Assembly (NCBI GenBank): GCA_022605955.1
Contig: JAKCOZ010000032.1
Span: 4,526,001 to 4,590,000, forward strand
Length of the DNA stretch: 64,000 bases
Direction: 5' to 3'
Source of the DNA: Rallus limicola
Lineage: Eukaryota > Chordata > Aves > Gruiformes > Rallidae
The notes beneath the pieces were generated by a model that was given only the letters and a program-made list of their open reading frames with translations, was not told the DNA's origin and searched no databases. Of this stretch, positions 57,346 to 64,000 are shown piece by piece. Positions within the stretch are counted from its first letter, which is position 1. Each line of letters starts with the position of its first letter. The position numbers and the translations under genes were made by a program.

Positions 57346-60300
57346 CTGTGGGAGGGCAGATGGTGGTAGATTTGGGTGCCTGGTGGGATGTCCCTGGGAA
57401 GGAGGGTGGCTAGGACCCAGGAGTGGGAAGGGGAGGGTGAGGCGTGTTGCTCTTTATGTATGGCTTTTGGTGGCAGAGATTGCTTGGGATCTCTCTGGCT
57501 TTGGTGCTTTCAGCCCAAGGTGGGGAAGGACACCTTGCTGGCCTGCCCCATGGACAGCTTTGTGGTCCTCCTGGTTGAGCTGGGACATGCTCCTGACATT
57601 CCTGTGAGCTTTCCCATGGTGGAAAAGGCACGGGACACCTCAACATGCAGGGGGGTGGCTTAGTCCTCACATCCTCACATCCCTGTGCCAACATACCTCT
57701 CCACAGCGATGGCCACCAATGTGAAGACGGAGGCGGAGACTGACATGCCCTGCACCAGGCCGCTCATTTTGCACATGGTGTTGTCAAAGGGCCAACCTGT
57801 GAGGGGACACCATGGACGGTGTAAGTGCCATGGAGGGTGTAAGTGCCGGGTCCATCAGCAGCTCCCTCTAGATGTCCCCATCCACCGTGTCATTGCTGGA
57901 GGATGCTAAATCCCGCTCGGAAATGGAGAGGGGGTGCATTTTTGGCTCATAGGGAGCCTCCAGCAGTACAGAATCTTAGAGAGAACCCCCAGAATTGGTC
58001 AGAGACACACGTATTGTGCTCCTTAGAAACTCAAGGAGCGCAGCAGTTGTCATGTCTCCAACCCTTACTCAGGCCTTGAGCTGTTGTCACAGGGACTGAC
58101 CTTTGGATCCTCAATCAGAAGGACTTTCACCTTGTTTCTTGACCCCAATGCTAAGGCGTGGGCTGTAAATAAATTGCACCCCATAATAAACAAACCAATA
58201 CATAGAGACTCTGCCCCATGCCCTGACGGCTGCCATGGCCAGACTCTGCCAACCATGCTGATGTCACCTCTCTGTCTTTGGGAAGGTCAGTGGGGAAAGC
58301 CGAGCCAGCATGGGAGAAGATTGATGCAAGGAGAGTGTTTTGGTGTTGCTTGATTGAGAACTTTAAATAAATGGGTAAATGCAGCTTTGAGGTCACACTT
58401 ACTCTGCCAAGAGTGTTCAAAACCTAAAGAAATTGTGTCTCTGATGAGATGCCTCTCATCAGATGCAGTTGAGTGGCCACCACCTGCTCTCCTCATCCTC
58501 AGTAAAAAAAAAAATCACCCACAGGAATGATGTTCCCCACCACTTTCTCTCCCCCTCCAGTTTGCATCTCACCCCTCCACTGCCCAGCTCACCTGTGATG
58601 AGGTTGTCCACCAAGGTGGTGGGCATGCAGAAGATGCCCACCAGCAGATCGCTGATGGCCAGGTTGAGGATGAACATGTTGGTGACCGTCCGCATCTGAC
58701 GGTTCTTCACCACGATGAAGCACACCAGGATGTTGCCGATCATGCACATGAGGAAGATGAAGGTGTAGGCCAGGATGAACATGGCAGCCACGGGGGAGGA
58801 GTGCTGGTAGTACGCCGAGAAGGTGTAGTTCTCCCTCAGGAGGTGGCTCTTGCTTGTGGTGGAGTTGGGCCAACTGCCGTTGGAAGGGCCTGGGGAAGCA
58901 AAAGCAGGAGAATGAAGCTGTGAGAATCATAGAATCACAGGGGTTGGAAGGGGCCTCAAGAGCTCATGGGGTCCAACCCCCCTGCCAAAGCAGCTCCCCA
59001 GCTCATATTGCACAGGGCGGCGTCCAGACAGGGCTGGAATCTCTCCAGAGAAGGAGACTCCACACGCTCTGGGCAGCCTGTCCCAGGGCTCCCTCACCCT
59101 CACTGGGGAAAAGTTCTTCCCCAGGTTGGTGCAGAACTCCCTGTGCTCCAACTTGCAGCCATTGCCCCTTGTCCTGTCCCCACAGACACTGAAAAGGGGC
59201 TGGCCAATTCCCCCTGCATCCCCTGCTTAAGATCATTATAAACACTGATTAGGTCCCCCCTTAGTCTTCTCTTCTCAAGGCTGAACAGCCCCAGCTCACT
59301 CAGCCTTTCCTCACAGGGGAGATACTCCAGGCCCTTAATCATCTTCGTAGCCTCCTCTGGACTCTCTCCAGGAGATCCCTGTCCTTTTTATCCTAAGGAG
59401 CCCAGCACTGGACACAACATTCCAGGTGGGGCCTGTCCAGGGCAGAGCAGAGGGGGAGGATCACCTCCTGTGACCTGCTGCCCACACTCCTCCTAATGCC
59501 CCCCAGGATCCCATTGTCTCTCTCAGCCCCCAGTGCACACTGCTGGCTCATGGCCAACCTGTCATCCACCAGGACCCCCAGGTCCTTCTCCACAGAGCTC
59601 TTCTCCAGCAGGTCATCCCCCAGCCTGTACTGGTTCCAGCAGTTATTCCTTCCCAGGTGCAAGACTTCACACTTGCTTTTATTGAACCTCATCTGGTTTC
59701 TCCCTGCCCAGCTCTCCAGCCTGTCCAGGTCTCTCTGGATGGCAGCGCAGTGTCCTGGGTGTCAGGATCATGGGCACTTGCTGAGGGGGGATGCCTCATC
59801 AAGGTCGTCAATGAAGATGTTAAACAGCTTTGGATCATGGGCACTTGCTGAGGGGGGATGCCTCATCAAGGTCGTCAATGAAGATGTTAAACAGGACTGG
59901 ACAAAAGAAGGTAAAATCATTATTCCCTTTGTGTCTTAATGCCCTGGGAGGTGGATTTTCATATTCATACCAGTGCCCAGCCTGGCCAGGATGTGTCCTG
60001 CTCTGACCACCCCAGTGCCCTGGCAAGTCTCCTCCTCCTTGGGTTCCGTAGCCCCGAGTACCGCAGCTCCCTGGCTGAATCACTGTTCACGTCCTTGTTA
60101 CTTTGTACCAGAGCGCCCATGAGGAACCGCAGCAGCCCAGAAAACACCCTCTTCTCCTGGGACATGTTATTTTAGGGATGACAGGAGGAAGGAGAATCCC
60201 CATCCCAACACTGCACCGTTCTGGCTGTGGGGGAGCCGCATCCGCGCAGTCCCTGACAGGGCAGCCTGGGAGCATCCCTGCTCCTGGGCATCCGCTGCTA

Positions 60301-61555
60301 CTTCTCCTTCAGCTTCCAAGGTTTTGAGATCCCTGAAAAATCTCCTTCCCCTGGGGGGGGGAAAGCTGCGATCCCTGCGGGAGGCAGGCTGGGGAAGAGG
60401 AAACCTTCCCCTTAGGCAGAAAGCAGTAATGACACGCGATGGTGATCGTTAGCTGGGACCCTGAGAGCGCCTGGAGGGGTGCGGTGGCGTTTCGTGGGGA
60501 GCAGCTCTGCGCAGCACCCACCCTCGGGCTCCCCCGGCTTTGTGCAGGCAGGGATGCAGGAGGGTGCGGGGCACAGGCAGGAGGAGCTGCCCCCGCCGGT
60601 GCCGGGACTTCCTCCTCTCTAAGCCAGGCTGCGGTTTTAAGGCAGAAGAAGGAATATTTTCGCTTTTAAGGCTCAGCCTAATCCCCCCTAAGCCAGCGCT
60701 GCTCTGCAAAAGCACTGCAAGGCTGCTGCATGGTGGGCGGCTGGAGCATCCCCGTCCCCATCCCCGTGCCGGTGCTCACCGTGCTTTTCCCAGTTGCTGG
60801 GACCGTTGGCTTCCACCACAGCCCCTGTACCCCTGCCCAGGGTGGGGGATTTGGCCAACACGTTTCCAGCTGGCCTTCAGAAAGGGACCCAGGATGAGGG
60901 CGGGGAGAGGGGGGAGGAAGATTTAGCCAGAAAGGGATGAAGGAGCCTCTGTGAGAAGCAAGGAAGGGGCAAGATGCTCCTGCTGGTCGGCATCAGGTGC
61001 ACCAGCACCAAGCGGCTTCGTTAAGAGAGGTGGTAGCGAAGGCTGCAATGAGGTTGCCCAAAACGTGTGATATTAAGCCCAAAACTTTGCTGGACTTTAT
61101 CTCTTCGGGCCGTGACGTCCTGCGGCATTAGCAGGAGGTGGGCAGCCTAGGGCTGAGGAGTCACAGGCGGCTTCAGGAGCCAGGAGGAAGGGAAGGGAAG
61201 GGGAGGGAAGGGGAGGGAAGGAGAATGAAGGGCTGCTGAGCACCTGGGCTCGGCACGGGGTGGATGGATGGATGGATGGATGGATGGATGGATGGATGGA
61301 TGGATGGGTGGGTCCGTTTGGTGCTGACGTCTCAGATGCAGTGATGAGGGGATGGGGTGCACTAGCTTGGGAAGGGGGGGATGATGGGCTGCCGGCTCCC
61401 CTCCAGGAAAGCACCTCTGGGAAAGGTTGGGCTGGTGGAATAAAGGTCAGGGGGGGATGGGGATGGGGGGTGGACATCTTTTTTGGGGATAAAATAAAAT
61501 AGATCAGGTCTCGGTACTCACCTCCAGCGCCCCGGCCAGGCTCCGGGGGCTGCAT
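56541..61555 (-). CDS. NPFFR1: NPFFR1, neuropeptide FF receptor 1 / GnIH receptor (complete, 4 coding exons)
   Basis: Exons in transcript order: 61555-61522, 58889-58593, 57796-57697, 57345-56541. The 1,236 bases give 411 residues (human 430). It is a class A G protein-coupled receptor for RFamide peptides; in birds this receptor binds gonadotropin-inhibitory hormone and couples to Gi. The N terminus has sequons NGS, NST and NYT. TM1-TM2 are in exon 2 (GNILVCF, LAISDLL), TM3 in exon 3, TM4-TM7 in exon 4. The DRY motif is ERF, normal for this family. FTLSWLPLW (TM6) and NPIIYGYFN (TM7) are present. The cytosolic tail has a His-rich RHRHHHHHG insert and ends PAWDG, like the human PAWD end. The ATG is chosen by analogy with the human N-terminal exon; upstream in-frame ATGs also exist. 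Confidence 0.94.
57346..57696 (-). other. NPFFR1: NPFFR1 intron 3
   Basis: A 351-base GT-AG intron; nothing else is recognised. Confidence 0.85.
57697..57796 (-). CDS. NPFFR1: NPFFR1 exon 3 (TM3)
   Basis: Encodes [20 protein letters not shown] and [12 protein letters not shown]. The Cys at the top of TM3 should pair with the ECL2 Cys. Donor GTATGT. Confidence 0.97.
57797..58592 (-). other. NPFFR1: NPFFR1 intron 2
   Basis: A 796-base GT-AG intron with no repeat or other gene recognised. Confidence 0.85.
58593..58889 (-). CDS. NPFFR1: NPFFR1 exon 2 (glycosylated N terminus, TM1, TM2)
   Basis: Encodes [20 protein letters not shown] and [20 protein letters not shown], then TM1 and TM2 up to [25 protein letters not shown] closely matches the family. 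Confidence 0.97.
58922..59903 (-). mobile_element. CR1 LINE fragment, 5'-truncated, in NPFFR1 intron 1
   Basis: The - strand carries the end of a chicken-repeat-1 (CR1) element in sense with NPFFR1. It begins within the reverse transcriptase at [13 protein letters not shown] (near 59,880), passes [29 protein letters not shown] and [20 protein letters not shown], and ends in the typical CCAACCCC...ATTCTATGATTCT 3' terminus at 58,922-58,937. The reading frame is broken by shifts, so the copy is old and inactive. It lacks ORF1 and most of ORF2. It holds an internal 67-base duplication. Confidence 0.95.
59765..59894. repeat. 67-base tandem duplication inside the CR1 copy
   Basis: A 63-base segment starting GGATCATGGGCACTTGC recurs unchanged at 59,765-59,827 and 59,832-59,894. 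Perfect identity within an otherwise decayed element implies a recent duplication. Confidence 0.92.
59904..61240 (-). other. NPFFR1: NPFFR1 intron 1 upstream of CR1
   Basis: Unique sequence without recognisable exon or repeat family until a GGGAAGG purine run at 61,185-61,225. Confidence 0.7.
61259..61307. repeat. (TGGA)n microsatellite
   Basis: About eleven perfect TGGA units followed by two TGGG units, in NPFFR1 intron 1. Likely polymorphic. Confidence 0.95.
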
Positions 61556-61870
61556 CGCCGGCGTGCAGGCAGAGGGGGGTGTAGGGGGGAAGTATCTGCC
61601 GCCGGGGGAGGGGGAGTTCGTCCCCGTCCCTCCCCCGGTGGTCCCCCTCCCCAGCCCCGGGCTGAGCTCCGGTACCGCGGTGCCGCCGCGCCGGTTGCGG
61701 CTGCTCTCGCCGGCTGCGGCGGAGAGGGGGTGGGCGGCGGGGGACCAGCCTCCCATCACCATGGATACCGGGGTACCCGCACGCATCATCAGCCCCCTCC
61801 CCCCCCACCCCTGATCTGAGGCGGGGCGGGGAGCAGCGCACGGGAGACCAGGGACAAGCCTGCGCTGGGG
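61500..61870 (-). promoter_or_regulatory. NPFFR1: NPFFR1 CpG-rich promoter / 5' region
   Basis: GC-rich sequence with CpG clusters lies at and upstream of the first coding exon. The reading frame stays open for about 115 codons upstream of the chosen ATG, so the 5' UTR and start are uncertain. Confidence 0.45.
61522..61555 (-). CDS. NPFFR1: NPFFR1 first coding exon (short)
   Basis: ATG then [10 protein letters not shown] and one base, followed by donor GTGAGT. It joins in phase to [10 protein letters not shown] of exon 2. The human receptor also has a short first exon with a QPPNSSW-like passage. Confidence 0.75.
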
Positions 61871-62739
61871 AGGGTCGGGTCCCTCTTGCAGCCCCCCCAT
61901 TCTCCCCCCGCTGAGGGCACTGGGTGCCTCTATCCCCTCCAGTTAACGGTGGGTGTCCCTCCTGCCCATCCCGGGGGGTGTTTTGTGGAGGAAGCACACT
62001 GCGAGCCCCAAAGTGAGTGGGGAGGACCCTCATTCCCCCTCCATGGGAATCACCCACACGGTGGGGAAAGCAGCACAGTCCTTAGGGATGCTGGTCCTGG
62101 CCTGAAGCTGCTCCACTCTGGCTCCAGGTCCTCCATCATGGTCAGCATCAACGTTTCCCCCTCTTCCCATGGTCTTCCACCAAAGTTTGTCTTCGGCAAG
62201 TAGTCTAGAAGCCAAATATTCCCAGGATTAACCCTTCCTGGCTGCACCCAGCACTGGGAAGCTCTTGTCCCTTAAAGACACGAAGCAACAAACACAGGGG
62301 AAGATTTAAACATGGAATTTTGAGATGACACCTGGGATTTTTCCCAGGAGTTGGTTGCTGGGGGGTTTTCTTTGCAGGCATCCAGCTGCCAAGGGACACC
62401 AGTGTGCCTGGCAGTGCCCCCCCCTCCCCACCAAGAAGCCACCCTCCATGGGCTGCTTCCCACAGCTTCTTTCTTCCTTGGAAAGGAAGCAGTGCATCTT
62501 CTAAGACCCACATGGCACAGGTGGTGGGTGCACACTTCTGGGGACCCCCACGGGGTGAGTGGGGACATCCTGCTGCTGGGTCACTTTGATTTCCACAGTG
62601 TAGAGCCATGGGAGGGTGGGAGGGTGTCATGCAGGTAAAACCCAGCAGAGCTGTGGGGGGCTGCAAAGGGGCTGCTCTAAGCAAAAAGGCAACAGATAAT
62701 TCAAATTTAAGACACAAAAAGGCATGTAAGAGGAAAACA
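61871..62739. other. NPFFR1-LRRC20 intergenic region
   Basis: About 0.9 kb with no gene, transposon or clear element recognised. Confidence 0.6.
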
Positions 62740-62745
62740 TTTAAT
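62740..62745 (-). terminator. LRRC20: candidate LRRC20 poly(A) signal (ATTAAA)
   Basis: TTTAAT on + reads ATTAAA on -, the commonest variant signal, about 430 bases after the stop. Confidence 0.45.
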
Positions 62746-63171
62746 CAGGCACTCAGCACACTGCAGTGTCAGCGATTCCAGGGGCAACCCTTATGCCCCA
62801 GGGAAGTCCCCTACCATCCCAACCCTGGCCGCTCCCCATCACCCACCAGGCAGGAGAGATGCAGCTGAACATCCAACTCCCCCAGCTTTACCTAAAGCCT
62901 CACACCACATGAATCCCAGCTCCTTTGACTGCCCAAAAAGTGGGAGATTCCCACCTGGGGAGCCAGCAGAGCCATCCCTTTGCACAGGAGCCCCTCTGCT
63001 TGCATTGTCCTAAGGAAAAGAGGCGGCACATGGCTTCCTTGCTGCAGATTTGGGACAGAAACAGCGACGTAGCAGAGACCGACCTAAGCCAAACCACTCT
63101 CAGGGGCAGTCACGCCTTGGGAGAGCTCATGCAGCTCTCTGTGGGCATCCCAAGACACCCCCGCTCCGGCC

Positions 63172-63323
63172 TCAGGCTTTGGGGACAGGCTCCTCCGGTG
63201 ACAGCAGCAGATCAAAGGGGACGAGGGGTCGGATCAGCAGCCGCATCTCCGGGAGGACGGGGTTCGCCCGCAGGTTGAGGCTCCGCAGCGATGTCATGGA
63301 GGCCAGCTTCTCCACTGCCACCT
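63172..63323 (-). CDS. LRRC20: LRRC20 (leucine-rich repeat containing 20), last coding exon
   Basis: Acceptor CTTGCAG then 49 codons, VAVEKLASMTSLRSLNLRAN and PEMRLLIRPLVPFDLLLSPE, ending in TGA. LASMTSLRSLNLRANPV is one leucine-rich repeat (LxxLxLxxN). The FD-L-L-SPE end resembles the C terminus of LRRC20 as I recall it, and LRRC20 is the human neighbour of NPFFR1 on the same strand. The rest of the gene should lie beyond the window. The repeat alone would fit other LRR proteins, so the name rests partly on synteny. Confidence 0.8.
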
Positions 63324-64000
63324 CTGCAAGGAAACAGAGAGAGCCCCCAGGTGAGCATCCAGCCCGGGGTGGGGGTGGAATTTAGAGCAGCAAGAAGGGT
63401 AGGAAGCCACAGCGAGGTGGGTGCGCTGGAGCACACCCTGCTCCCCATGGGTCCCCAAGGCTTCTATCAAACCAGGAACCTGCTGGCAACGTGATACTCA
63501 ACGTGGATGCTGCCCTCTGGTTCTCCCAGTCCTTCAAAAACTCAACAAACCAACCCCAAACAAACCTTGCTGGGGTGCTGAACTGGTATTTGAAGGTTTT
63601 TCTGCCTGGTTTTATCCCCAGGGATGTGGTGCCCAGGAGTGCTCACCAGGCTGTGGGGAGAGCACGTGCTCTCTGCCCTCCTCGGTGGGACAGGCTGCAG
63701 AACATCCCTCAGCCAGCACCAGGAACCCTCCCGTTTCACAGCTCCCATGAATCTGGGTGTTTTCTTTTAGAAGGGGTCTTCTAGAAGAATCCCTTCCTTA
63801 CATTAAAAAACAGATGCAGGTGTCTATGTGGTCCTGCTGCAAACCCACTGAGAGTAGAGGAATTAGGCTGGATCAAAACTTATCATTAAGGTCATTAAAA
63901 GAGGGATATATTTAGCTTATTTTTTTGTTGTTGCTGTTATAACTCACAATATTTGGGGCTCAAAAAGCCCACCTACCCAAGTTCACCAAGAAAAGGCCAC
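63324..64000 (-). other. LRRC20: LRRC20 intron (partial)
   Basis: Intron sequence up to the window edge. I found no further LRR-coding exon and no repeat family. Confidence 0.6.

Noticed and set aside
63960..64000. Possible further LRRC20 exon at the window edge
   Set aside because: A GTAGGT-like donor exists on -, but the short translation shows no leucine-rich pattern and the segment is cut by the window end.

Overview
The window is nuclear DNA of a vertebrate, most likely a bird. It carries interrupted genes with GT-AG introns, polyadenylation signals and CpG-rich promoters, and every recognised gene has a clear vertebrate orthologue. The only substantial transposon is a CR1 non-LTR retrotransposon, the characteristic interspersed repeat of birds and other reptiles. 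No mammalian Alu, B1 or L1 sequence was seen, and introns on the right side are short. I found no prokaryotic, phage, CRISPR or operon-like content.

Layout. Positions 1-30,150 hold the 3' part of ASCC1 (+ strand): five coding exons spread over 23.7 kb, with the last intron alone 15.3 kb. SPOCK2 (testican-2, + strand) is complete from 33,260 to 38,229 in 11 coding exons, including a 9-base microexon. From about 39.1 kb onward every gene is on the - strand. These are TYSND1 (peroxisomal processing protease; 4 exons; 39,292-41,143), SAR1A (COPII GTPase; 6 coding exons; 42,292-45,602), PPA1 (cytosolic inorganic pyrophosphatase; 11 exons, one intron with a GC donor; 46,623-54,957), NPFFR1 (RFamide/GnIH receptor; 4 exons; 56,541-61,555) and the last coding exon of a leucine-rich-repeat gene, probably LRRC20 (63,172-63,323). 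Exon ends were set by reading splice sites and checking that codon phase closes across each junction. The assembled products are 429 aa (SPOCK2), 527 aa (TYSND1), 198 aa (SAR1A), 290 aa (PPA1) and 411 aa (NPFFR1), all close to or equal to the usual family lengths.

The genes are separate transcription units and do not form a pathway. They belong to the linkage group that is human 10q22. TYSND1-SAR1A-PPA1-NPFFR1-LRRC20 is in the human order, and ASCC1-SPOCK2 is a second human pair. In human, as I recall it, the two blocks lie about 2 Mb apart; here they meet tail to tail with only about 450 bases between the SPOCK2 and TYSND1 poly(A) signals, which suggests a rearrangement junction.

Other points of interest are a 1.1-kb minisatellite with a 54-base frame-preserving unit between PPA1 and NPFFR1, an internally duplicated CR1 in NPFFR1 intron 1, possible in-frame N-terminal extensions of TYSND1 and NPFFR1, and short duplicated homeodomain- or octamer-like motifs in the large ASCC1 intron that could be regulatory. 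I see no convincing novel multi-gene system.
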